Source of the DNA: an uncultured Luminiphilus sp.
GTDB lineage: Bacteria; Pseudomonadota; Gammaproteobacteria; Pseudomonadales; Halieaceae
Reading direction: 5' to 3'
Assembly: GCA_943787485.1 (NCBI GenBank)
Contig: CALSMP010000006.1
Coordinates: forward strand, 234,275 to 298,274
DNA length: 64,000 bases
The position numbers and the translations under genes were made by a program. Below the pieces are notes generated by a model. The model was not told the origin of the DNA. It did no database searches and saw nothing but the letters and a program-made list of their open reading frames with translations. Below, in pieces: positions 8,844 to 18,294 of the stretch (its first letter is position 1; each line of letters opens with the position of its first letter).

Positions 8844-11090
8844 TTACAGGGATTCAATCGGGTCAATGTCCATAAACCAGCGCAAACCTGCAGGCTGCTT
8901 TTGACTGTCTGCGATCATCACCAGCTGAGTTGCCAGATGGTGGACCGATTTCCTCACCCCCCCCATAAGTATGACCTGCGAGCGGTAGAGACCGGCCCGT
9001 CTAGCCATCGCAGCGGGCAGCGGGCCGACAATGCGGATCCCTTCGGTTAGCTCACGGGTGCGGAGTTGTCTGACACAGCGGGTTAAAAAGTCTAGGCCCT
9101 CAGCCGTTGCGCGACTGTCGCAACGCATCACGGCCAGGTGACCATGGGGTGGCAACCCCTGGGAAAGCCGTTGGCTGAGCAATTCATCACAAAGGGTTTG
9201 CCACGGCTCTGCCAGCACCGATTGAACTACCGGATGATCCGGGTGCCGGGTTTGGATAATGACCGCACCGGGTTTATCTGCCCTGCCTGCTCTGCCGCCA
9301 ACCTGAGTAAGGAGCTGTGCCAGCCGCTCCTCACCACGGAAATCCGGGTTAAACAACTGGGCGTCAGCGTCGAGCACACCAACGCAGGTAACTTCGGGAA
9401 AGTGGTGGCCTTTGGTGAGCAATTGGGTGCCCAGAATGATGCAGGGCCCAACTGTGGCGATGGCGGTGAGGAGGTCTTCCATACTCGATCGGCGGGTCAT
9501 GGTATCGCTATCCGCGCGGTAAACAGTCGTCCCCGCAAACAGACGTTGCAGTGCCTGCTCCGTCTGTTCGGTGCCCAATCCCAATCCCGAGAGTGAGGTG
9601 CCCGAACAACCAGGGCAGTGCCGGGGAATGGCACGTCTGGCACCGCAATGATGGCAGCAAAGCCCGGGCGGGGAACGGTGAAGCGTCAGGCGTGCGTCGC
9701 AGTTGTCACAGCCCGCAACCCAGCCACAGGTTTGACACAGCATGCTGGGCGCAAAGCCGCGTCGGTTCAAAAATAGCAACACCTGCTCGCCACGTTCGAG
9801 TGTAGCCGACATGGCGTCAAGGAGTGGCTTGGATAGCCCGGCATCGAGCTGCAGTCCCCGAACGTCAACCAGCACTTTTTGCGGCATTGTGGCAACGCCC
9901 GGCCGCGTTGTTAACTGATGATGCCGATAGCGCCCCACTCGGGTATTTACGATCGATTCTAGACTCGGGGTGGCCGAACCGAGGACAACAGAACAGCCTG
10001 TAACTTGAGCCCGCTTGACCGCAACATCCCGCGCTGAATAGCGCAGGCCGTCCTGCTGGCTGTAGGACCCATCGTGCTCTTCATCCACAATGATCAGGCC
10101 TAATTTTGCCATAGGAACGAATACCGCGGAGCGGGTGCCGATCACGATGGCTGCCTCGCCTGATCTCGCCATTTGCCAGTGCCGGTCCCGCGCACCATCA
10201 CTTAAGCCCGAGTGCAGTACGGCGATGGGCGCCTCGAATCGAGATTGGAATCGCTGAAGCATTTGAGGTGTCAGATTGATCTCCGGCAGCATTACCAAAG
10301 CTTGTTGACCATTTCTGAGCGTGGCGGCAATGGCCTGTAAGTAAACCTCGGTTTTGCCGCTGCCCGTAATACCCTCAAGCACATGGCAGCAAAACTCCCC
10401 TTGAGTTGCGTTGATTTGGGTAATGGCTCGCGCTTGCTCGGGTGTGGGCGATAGCGCTTGCCCCCAACGCCAGTCCTCGGCGTGGCTAATATCGCGCTTT
10501 TCAGCCAGATCTTTGCTGAGTAATTCTCGAGCAGTTGCTCGTGTTATCCCCAGGGCCGTGAGCTCGCTGAAGCGCCGGGGGCGCTCGCGTAACAGCGCCA
10601 AAAGCGCCGCCTGCTTGGGCGCGCGTCTTAGGGCGTCATCGGGGAGACCTCGGCCCCGCACATTCAGCGCCAAACCGGGCTCGCCAAGCGGCGCGGGAGG
10701 CTCGCCCCGTCGTTCCCGCGGAGCCAGCGCGAGCACCATCGCCTCTCCCGGCGGGTGTTGGTAGTACTCGGCAGTCCAGCCGAGTAATTTGAGCAACAGG
10801 GGGTCAATGAGCGGCTGGCTATCGAGAACGGCATCAGCTGGCTTTAATGTGTCGACTTGGCTTTCCGATCGTGGGATCGACGCCAGAACCACCCCAACCA
10901 CCCGACGATTACCCAGCGAGACCCGAAGCCGCGTTCCCACCGGGACCGGTTGCTGCCAACCAACAGGTGGTAAGTAGTCCAGCAGCCGGCGAATTGGCGC
11001 GTTCACCGAGCAACGAAGCACCACCCCAGAGGGATTTACCTCTTCGGTTTCACGCCCATCGGCCACCTGTAACGGGGTTTTTGCGGTCAC
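8844..11090 (-). CDS. priA: Primosomal replication restart helicase PriA
   Basis: Superfamily 2 3'-5' DNA helicase that reloads the replisome at stalled forks. The 748-residue protein shows the N-terminal 3'BD domain, Walker A EGITGSGKTEVYL, the DEEH box IVDEEHDGSYSQQ, and the paired zinc knuckles (CQTCGWVAGCDNC, CCHHCGARR, CPGC). Helicase motifs V-VI follow (LGTQLLTKGHHFP, QVGGRAGRADKPG). The exact start is uncertain, since the first 20 residues are not conserved and a start nearer VVLRCSVNAPIRR is possible. It is divergent from rpmE, as in other gammaproteobacteria. Confidence 0.96.
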   Translation of the reverse strand: MTAKTPLQVADGRETEEVNPSGVVLRCSVNAPIRRLLDYLPPVGWQQPVPVGTRLRVSLGNRRVVGVVLASIPRSESQVDTLKPADAVLDSQPLIDPLLLKLLGWTAEYYQHPPGEAMVLALAPRERRGEPPAPLGEPGLALNVRGRGLPDDALRRAPKQAALLALLRERPRRFSELTALGITRATARELLSKDLAEKRDISHAEDWRWGQALSPTPEQARAITQINATQGEFCCHVLEGITGSGKTEVYLQAIAATLRNGQQALVMLPEINLTPQMLQRFQSRFEAPIAVLHSGLSDGARDRHWQMARSGEAAIVIGTRSAVFVPMAKLGLIIVDEEHDGSYSQQDGLRYSARDVAVKRAQVTGCSVVLGSATPSLESIVNTRVGRYRHHQLTTRPGVATMPQKVLVDVRGLQLDAGLSKPLLDAMSATLERGEQVLLFLNRRGFAPSMLCQTCGWVAGCDNCDARLTLHRSPPGLCCHHCGARRAIPRHCPGCSGTSLSGLGLGTEQTEQALQRLFAGTTVYRADSDTMTRRSSMEDLLTAIATVGPCIILGTQLLTKGHHFPEVTCVGVLDADAQLFNPDFRGEERLAQLLTQVGGRAGRADKPGAVIIQTRHPDHPVVQSVLAEPWQTLCDELLSQRLSQGLPPHGHLAVMRCDSRATAEGLDFLTRCVRQLRTRELTEGIRIVGPLPAAMARRAGLYRSQVILMGGVRKSVHHLATQLVMIADSQKQPAGLRWFMDIDPIESL

Positions 11091-11159
11091 TCGTCGATCC
11101 TCATCAAGACGCCAGTGTAGCCTGTTGTCCCGATCAGGCGGAGACTGGCATTAGGGTGC

Positions 11160-11187
11160 TTGAAAAAGAGGCGGTTTCTGGTAAGCT
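11160..11187 (+). promoter_or_regulatory. Putative sigma70 promoter of rpmE
   Basis: TTGAAA at 11160-11165, a 16-bp spacer and TAAGCT at 11182-11187 preceded by TGG (extended -10 like). It lies in the priA-rpmE divergent gap at a sensible distance from rpmE. Confidence 0.4.
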
Positions 11188-11238
11188 CCGCCCTCTTTTT
11201 TGCCCCCAAACTTGATTTGGGGGGTGTCGAGGATGGTC

Positions 11239-11454
11239 ATGAAAGCTGAAATTCACCCAAAATACGACGAAATCACAGCGCGCTGCAGCTGCGGCAACGA
11301 GATTAAAACCCGCTCTACGCTCTGTGAGGACATTTCTCTGGACGTGTGCAGTCAGTGCCATCCCTTCTTTACAGGGAAGCAGAAGATTGTCGATACTGGT
11401 GGGCGAGTGGATCGCTTCAATAAGCGCTTTGCCGGTCGTAGCCTCAAGAAGTAA
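11239..11454 (+). CDS. rpmE: 50S ribosomal protein L31 (zinc-binding type)
   Basis: A 71-residue ribosomal protein of the large subunit. [19 protein letters not shown] and [15 protein letters not shown] match E. coli L31, with the four zinc cysteines (C16, C18, C37, C40) present, so this is the C+ form. The start at 11239 is preferred over the ATG at 11233 because of the GAGG Shine-Dalgarno at 11229-11232 (6-bp spacer) and family alignment. A strong terminator follows. Confidence 0.96.
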   Translation: MKAEIHPKYDEITARCSCGNEIKTRSTLCEDISLDVCSQCHPFFTGKQKIVDTGGRVDRFNKRFAGRSLKK

Positions 11455-11471
11455 ATCCAAGCACACACGAA

Positions 11472-11498
11472 AACGCCGGCTCAGCCGGCGTTTTTTTT
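11472..11498 (+). terminator. Rho-independent terminator after rpmE
   Basis: Perfect GC-rich stem aacgccggc / gccggcgtt with a 3-nt loop, followed by an uninterrupted T run. Confidence 0.9.
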
Positions 11499-11536
11499 AC
11501 CCGCGAGTCGGGGTCTTAACATAAAGGCGAAAAGCC

Positions 11537-12826
11537 ATGGTCAAGCAGTTTACGAAAGATGCGCTGGACTACCACGCATTGCCCATTCCCGGGAAGATCA
11601 GCATCGAGTTGACCAAACCCGCGGAGACCATGCGCCATCTAGCTATGGCGTATTCCCCCGGTGTTGCTGAGCCGTGCAACCTGATCGCCCAAGATCCACA
11701 GCTCGCATACCGCTACACCGGCAAAGGCAACAGCCTGGCCGTAATCAGCAACGGCAGCGCTGTCTTGGGCTTGGGTAATCTCGGTGCCCTCGCGAGTAAG
11801 CCGGTTATGGAGGGCAAGGCGCTACTGTTCAAGCGTTTCGCCAACATCAACGCGATAGATGTGTTGGTCGATACTCAGGACGTCGAGGAATTTATCAGTA
11901 CGGTGCGCGCTATTTCTTGTACTTATGGCGGGATTAACCTCGAAGATATTAAGGCACCCGAGTGTTTCGAAATCGAGCGACGTCTTCAGGCGCTTTGTGA
12001 CATTCCGATTTTCCATGATGATCAGCACGGCACAGCAATCGTTACAGCAGCGGGGCTGGTCAACGCGCTGGAAGTTCAGGGCAAGCAGATCGACGATGTC
12101 AGTATCGTGTGTCTGGGCGCGGGAGCGGCTGCGGTGGCGTGCATGAAGCTGCTGTTAGAGATGGGTGCGGATGCCGGTCGGCTGATGATGCTCGATCGTC
12201 AGGGGGTTATTCACTCGGGGCGTGATGGCCTGACTGAACAAAAAGCCTTGTTTGCCCTCGACACCGACAAGCGCACCCTCGAGGATGCCATGGCAGGAGC
12301 AGACGTGTTCATCGGCTTATCGGGGCCTGATTTAGTGACTCCCGAGATGGTTAAATCAATGGCGCTAAAACCCATTATTTTTGCGTGCTCTAACCCGAAT
12401 CCAGAGATCAAGCGAGAGTTGGCGTTTGCTACGCGGAGTGACATCGTGATGGCAACGGGGCGGTCAGATTTGCCGAATCAGGTCAATAATGTGCTCGGTT
12501 TTCCGTTTATATTCCGAGGCGCGCTCGATGTGCAGGCGTCCTGTATTAACGAGGCGATGAAAATAGCCACGGTGAAGGCGCTTGCAGAACTTGCGAGAGA
12601 ACCCGTACCCGAGTCTGTCCTTGATGCCTATAGTCTGGTGGAGCTGGAGTATGGTCCCGACTATATCCTCCCGAAACCCATGGATCCCCGCTTAATGCCT
12701 ATTATTGCGCCAGCCGTTGCGCGCGCTGCCGTCGAGTCCGGTGTCGCGAGGACGGTGCTGGAAGAAGACTACGAAGAGCAATTATGGGGTGGTGTCGGCT
12801 TCGGTGCCGACCGGAATTGGCGCTAG
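11537..12826 (+). CDS. Malic enzyme, short form without phosphotransacetylase domain
   Basis: Oxidatively decarboxylates malate to pyruvate with NAD(P)+. The 429-residue protein has the N-terminal malic domain (YHALPIPGKISIE, MAYSPGVAEPC, GNSLAVISNGSAVLGLGN), the metal/substrate loop IFHDDQHGTAIV and a Rossmann domain (VCLGAGAAAVACMKLLLE). It ends where MaeB-type enzymes continue into a PTA-like domain, so this is the short type. NAD versus NADP preference cannot be read with confidence. Confidence 0.93.
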   Translation: MVKQFTKDALDYHALPIPGKISIELTKPAETMRHLAMAYSPGVAEPCNLIAQDPQLAYRYTGKGNSLAVISNGSAVLGLGNLGALASKPVMEGKALLFKRFANINAIDVLVDTQDVEEFISTVRAISCTYGGINLEDIKAPECFEIERRLQALCDIPIFHDDQHGTAIVTAAGLVNALEVQGKQIDDVSIVCLGAGAAAVACMKLLLEMGADAGRLMMLDRQGVIHSGRDGLTEQKALFALDTDKRTLEDAMAGADVFIGLSGPDLVTPEMVKSMALKPIIFACSNPNPEIKRELAFATRSDIVMATGRSDLPNQVNNVLGFPFIFRGALDVQASCINEAMKIATVKALAELAREPVPESVLDAYSLVELEYGPDYILPKPMDPRLMPIIAPAVARAAVESGVARTVLEEDYEEQLWGGVGFGADRNWR

Positions 12827-12866
12827 GGCATCATCTATCCTGAAAGCCTGCCGCGACCTCAGCGTT

Positions 12867-15284
12867 TCAAAAAAGACCCTTGAGGTCATCGGTGTCGAGC
12901 GGTGTCTGTTGGTCACCTTGATAAGCCGGCAGAAATTCTTCTAAAAAATATTCGAGGGTACTGTTTTCCGGTGAGCCGCGAACGCGTTCACCCGTCTCCT
13001 TATCGATTCTTAGGCGAACAACCCCTTCGGGCATTGGCGTGGGTGTCTGTTCGGGATCCAAAGCTTCACGCATAAACTCAATCCAGATTGGCAGCGCTGC
13101 CGTGCCGCCAAATTCGCGTCGCCCAAGCAAGCTGTAATCATCGAAACCCACCCATGTGGTCGTAACCAACGAGGCATTAAAACCCGAGAACCAGGCGTCT
13201 CTGGGGCCATTCGTTGTGCCAGTTTTGCCGGCAATGTCCTTCCTTTCCAACGCCCTCGCGCGTCGCCCCGTGCCGCGTTGAATCACGTCTTGCAGCATTG
13301 AGGTCACGATGAAGCTGGCGCGGGCATCCATGACCCGGGGTGCCAGAGGGCCGTCCAGCGCGGAGGCTTCGAGAATGTCTTCCATTCGCACCACCTCGGT
13401 ATCGGCAGCAAGGTTTTCACCCTCACAGGCGGCGCACGCTAGCGCCGGCATGGCCTCGTAGACGACCTCTCCATCAGTGGTTTCAATGCGCTCTATGAGG
13501 TAGGGCGACACCTTGAAGCCGCCGTTGGCGACGATGGCGTATCCCGTTGCGATCTCAAGCGGCGTGAAGGCGTGGGTACCCAGTGCGAGGGTCAAGTTGC
13601 GCGCCATGGTGCTGGTATCAAATCCAAGGCGCTCGACGTAATCGATGAATCGGGGGATACCAAGGCGCTGCAGCACACGGATCGATACTAGGTTTCGGGA
13701 AAACGTCAGCGCATCTCGCACCCTCGTCGGCCCATAAAATCGGCCGCTGTCATTCTCGGGCCGCCATATCTCGTCGTTACTCAGGTTATCCAGCACGATG
13801 GGCGCATCGTTGATCAGCGTCGCAGGGGTAATCCCATTTTCGATGGCAGCGGCGTAGAGAAAGGCTTTGAAATTTGAGCCTGGTTGGCGCTTCGCCTGAG
13901 TCGCCCGGTTGAATTTAGACAACTCAAATCCCATGCCCCCGACGAGCGATCGAATTGCGCCACTGGTTGGATCGAGGGAGACCAGAGCCGCCTGGGCCCG
14001 CGGGACCTGAGTCAGTCGCCATTGACGAGTAGACTCCTCCCACCGAACCCGGATGAGATCCCCCACGCTGACCAAGTCCGCCGGTGTTGAGCCAGCAGGG
14101 CCGGTACTGTTTTCGGTGTTATAGCGCCGAATTTTTGATAGGTCTGATCGCCAGTCAAGCCGTCCGATTTCCCCGCTCTTGGTCAGCAGCGTGGCCCCCT
14201 CAACATCGATTCCGATCACCATTGCCGGCGGAAGATCCGCAATGATCGGCATGGCGTTGAGGGCTTCAATCCAGCGCGCCCTCAAGATGTCCTCTGGCTC
14301 ACTGTCTAGTGGCGGCAACCGGCGCTCGGGGCCTCGCCAGCCGTGCCGTTGGTCGTAGGTCATCAAACCGCCGAGAAGCGCTCTTCTCGCCGCGGATTGC
14401 AGCGAGCTCTCAACGGTTGTCGTAACAATGTAGCCATCGTTATAGGCGCCGTTACCGAAGCGATCTACCATCTCTTGTCGAACCATCTCGGCGACGTAAT
14501 CCGCGTCGACCTGTACTTTGAGCCCGTGATAGGAGGCCAAAACGGGCTCGTTCATGGCGACGTCTCGGGTGTGCTTGTCGATCATTCCTAAGGATTCCAT
14601 ACGACCCAAAATCCAGTCACGCCGGATTTTTCCCGCATCGGGATTGCTCAAGGGGTTATTTCGCGATGGCGCTTTAGGGATGCCTGCCAGCATGGCCTGC
14701 TGGGCCAAGGTGAGCTCCCATAGGGATTTGCCGTAGTAGGTTTGGGCGGCGGCTTCAAAGCCGTAGGCGCGATGGCCTAGAAATACACGATTTACATAGA
14801 GCTCAAATATCTGCTCCTTGCTCAGGGCGCGTTCTATTTCAATGGCGAGAAGAATTTCGGTGAACTTTCGGAGAAAAGTCTGGTCCAGGGTGAGAAAGTA
14901 GTTACGCGCCACTTGCATGGTCAGGGTCGAACCCCCACTGCCTTTACGCCCGGTCATGACCAGTTCCGACACCGCTCTGGCCAGACTGAGTAGTTCGATA
15001 CCGCCGTGGTCGAAGAAGCCATCGTCCTCTGCAGCGAGCAAGGCGTCCACGAAGGGTTTGGGGATTTGATCAAACTGCAGCGGGTTTCGCTTTTGCTCAC
15101 CGAACTGCGCGATTAGCAGCCCGTCTTGGCTCAGAACACGCATCGGGGTCTGCAGGGTAATGTTTTGTAGCGCTTCTGGTTCGGGTAGCCGAGGGCTCAG
15201 AAACAGATAGAGACCCGCCAGACCCCAAATCATCCCGCAGGCGCCGATGAAGGCTAAAACGCTGAGTTTGCGGGTTACGCCCAC
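12867..15284 (-). CDS. mrcA: Penicillin-binding protein 1A (bifunctional transglycosylase/transpeptidase)
   Basis: Class A PBP that polymerises and cross-links peptidoglycan. After one membrane helix (LSVLAFIGACGMIWGLAGLYL) comes the GT51 domain (LLAAEDDGFFDHGG, GSGGSTLTMQVARN) and an inserted OB-like region. The transpeptidase domain has SxxK (QPGSNFKAF), SxN (SRN) and KTG (GKTGTTNGPRDAWF). The start is uncertain: a GTG at 15284 puts the helix at the N-terminus as usual, while an open frame with an ATG reaches 15401. It is divergent from pilM, the usual arrangement. Confidence 0.93.
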   Translation of the reverse strand: MGVTRKLSVLAFIGACGMIWGLAGLYLFLSPRLPEPEALQNITLQTPMRVLSQDGLLIAQFGEQKRNPLQFDQIPKPFVDALLAAEDDGFFDHGGIELLSLARAVSELVMTGRKGSGGSTLTMQVARNYFLTLDQTFLRKFTEILLAIEIERALSKEQIFELYVNRVFLGHRAYGFEAAAQTYYGKSLWELTLAQQAMLAGIPKAPSRNNPLSNPDAGKIRRDWILGRMESLGMIDKHTRDVAMNEPVLASYHGLKVQVDADYVAEMVRQEMVDRFGNGAYNDGYIVTTTVESSLQSAARRALLGGLMTYDQRHGWRGPERRLPPLDSEPEDILRARWIEALNAMPIIADLPPAMVIGIDVEGATLLTKSGEIGRLDWRSDLSKIRRYNTENSTGPAGSTPADLVSVGDLIRVRWEESTRQWRLTQVPRAQAALVSLDPTSGAIRSLVGGMGFELSKFNRATQAKRQPGSNFKAFLYAAAIENGITPATLINDAPIVLDNLSNDEIWRPENDSGRFYGPTRVRDALTFSRNLVSIRVLQRLGIPRFIDYVERLGFDTSTMARNLTLALGTHAFTPLEIATGYAIVANGGFKVSPYLIERIETTDGEVVYEAMPALACAACEGENLAADTEVVRMEDILEASALDGPLAPRVMDARASFIVTSMLQDVIQRGTGRRARALERKDIAGKTGTTNGPRDAWFSGFNASLVTTTWVGFDDYSLLGRREFGGTAALPIWIEFMREALDPEQTPTPMPEGVVRLRIDKETGERVRGSPENSTLEYFLEEFLPAYQGDQQTPLDTDDLKGLF

Positions 15285-15421
15285 GGCAGTTCTGTCTCCA
15301 CGATGTGCCAAAAAGTAGCCTGTTACGCACCTGAAGCATGAACTGTGACAGGACTGGGGAAAAAATACTGCGTCAAAATGGCCTTTTCTTCTGCTTGTCA
15401 ATTAGTTACGTTTCATCGTAG

Positions 15422-16557
<1,136 letters not shown>

Positions 16558-16558
<1 letters not shown>

Positions 16559-17118
16559 TGCCACAGATTAACCTCCTTCCATGGCGCGAGGAGCGCCGAG
16601 CCGAGCGCAAGAAAGAGTTTTTAGTGGCGCTACTGCTGGTGGCGTTGTTGGCGGCGTTTGCGCTGATCGTTGTTGATCAGGTTATCAATGGCGAAATCAA
16701 TTATCAGAATCGGCGCAACACTTACCTGCAGCAAAATATTGCCGAGCTCGATGCGGAAGTCGCTGAGATCCGCGATCTGCAGCGCAAGCGTACCGAGCTG
16801 CTCGATCGCATGCGGGTGATTCAGGAGCTTCAGGGCAACCGGCCCGTCATCGTTCGTATTATGGACCAGCTAGTGCGCACAGTTCCCGACGGGGTTTTCT
16901 ACACGTCACTCAAGTCCGGCGAGGGGAAAATAACCGTGGAAGGCGTGGCCGAATCAAACAACCGCGTGTCGAGCTTAATGCGTCGCATGGAAGGCTCTGA
17001 CTGGTTGGAGAACCCAAATTTGGACGCCGTGCGTGCGGCTCCTGACTTCGGTGACCAAGCCACGACCTTTAATTTGTCGGTCAGCGTTCAGTTGCCAACG
17101 CAAGAAGGGGATCTTTGA
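16558..17118 (+). CDS. pilN: Type IV pilus assembly protein PilN
   Basis: Bitopic inner-membrane component that links PilM to PilO and PilP. It starts with the PilM-binding motif INLLPWREE, then one helix (FLVALLLVALLAAFALIVVDQVI), a coiled coil and a ferredoxin-like periplasmic domain. The 186-residue length is normal. It overlaps pilM by 1 bp and is followed immediately by pilO. Confidence 0.95.
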
Positions 17119-17120
17119 TC

Positions 17121-17738
17121 ATGGCCCTCGCGGATTCGCTGAAGTCACTCAACGAATTGGACCTCGCCGACCTGAATATTGAAAATTTGGGCAGCTGGCC
17201 GCTTCCGGTAAAAATTATTACAGGCATGCTGCTGTTCTGCCTGGTGTTCACGGGAGGCTACTACCTACACATAGAAGCGCTGCAGCTGAGGCTCCAAGGT
17301 GTTCGTGATCAAGAGGTCACGCTGCGCCGGGATTATGAGCAGAAAGCGTTTGAAGCGGCCAATCTGGAAGCCTACAAACGTCAGATGGTTGAAATGGAAG
17401 AAAGCTTTGGCGCATTGGTGAGCCAGCTGCCTAGTGACACCGAGGTGCCTGGTTTGCTCGAGGACATTACCTATAAAGGGGAGCTCAATGGCCTTGCGAT
17501 CGAGACCATTGATCTGCTTCAAGAGGTTCCCGAGGAGTTCTATATTGAATTGCCCATCCAAATAAATGCGGTGGGCTCTTTTCATGATCTGGGTGCGTTC
17601 ATTTCTGGCATGGCGGGATTGCCGCGCATCGTAACGCTTCACGACTTTGATATCGCCGCACCCGGGGCTGAGACCCACCAATTGAAAATGAATATCTTGG
17701 CAAAAACCTATCGGTATCGGGAGGGTGATGGCTTATGA
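17121..17738 (+). CDS. pilO: Type IV pilus assembly protein PilO
   Basis: Partner of PilN in the periplasmic alignment complex. The sequence is close to pseudomonad PilO: SLNELDLADLNIENLGSWP, one helix (IITGMLLFCLVFTGGYYL), a coiled coil with AANLEAYKRQMVEMEESFG, and FYIELPIQINAVG...LPRIVTLHDF. The ATG at 17121 fits the family start; an in-frame TTG at 17115 also exists. It overlaps pilP by 4 bp. Confidence 0.95.
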   Translation: MALADSLKSLNELDLADLNIENLGSWPLPVKIITGMLLFCLVFTGGYYLHIEALQLRLQGVRDQEVTLRRDYEQKAFEAANLEAYKRQMVEMEESFGALVSQLPSDTEVPGLLEDITYKGELNGLAIETIDLLQEVPEEFYIELPIQINAVGSFHDLGAFISGMAGLPRIVTLHDFDIAAPGAETHQLKMNILAKTYRYREGDGL

Positions 17739-18277
17739 GTCGCCTACTGCCAACGTTATTTAAAGGGCTGCTGCTCGTCATATTGACGGTGTCGGTGACG
17801 GCATGTTCTGGTGATGACATGCGGGATCTGGATGCGTTCATGGCCGAAAAACGCGCCCGCCCGGGAGGTGTTATCGAGCCGATACCGACCTTCAAGGCTT
17901 ACGAGGCGTTCGCCTATGCTGCGACAACCATGAGAAGCCCTTTTGACCGACCGGTCGAAGTCCGTCAGGTGGCCAAATTAAACGCCCGCTCTGCCGTAAA
18001 GCCCGATCCTGACCGGCCGCGTGAGTTCCTAGAACAATTCACACTGGATTCATTACAAATGGTGGGTCGCTTAGAGCGCGGTAATGGTGTGTGGGTGCTA
18101 ATTCGTGATCCCAATGGCGGGATACACCGCGTAAAACCAGGAAACTTTCTTGGTCGTGATCATGGAAAGGTCACCGACATGGGCGTTGGTTTTGTGGCGG
18201 TGGTAGAGATTGTGTCTGACGGTACCGCTGAAGGATGGGTGGAACGTCCGAGAACATTGGAACTCGCGTCACCGTGA
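17735..18277 (+). CDS. pilP: Type IV pilus assembly lipoprotein PilP
   Basis: Inner-membrane lipoprotein that connects PilNO to the PilQ secretin. The signal peptide ends in a lipobox (SVTACSG), followed by an unstructured linker with the conserved RPGGVIEPIPTFKAYEAFAY and a C-terminal beta domain (FTLDSLQMVGRLERGNGVWVLI, RVKPGNFLGRDHGKV). The 180-residue length is normal. Confidence 0.94.
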   Translation: MSRLLPTLFKGLLLVILTVSVTACSGDDMRDLDAFMAEKRARPGGVIEPIPTFKAYEAFAYAATTMRSPFDRPVEVRQVAKLNARSAVKPDPDRPREFLEQFTLDSLQMVGRLERGNGVWVLIRDPNGGIHRVKPGNFLGRDHGKVTDMGVGFVAVVEIVSDGTAEGWVERPRTLELASP

Positions 18278-18294
18278 GTCTGGGAGAGTTAGCA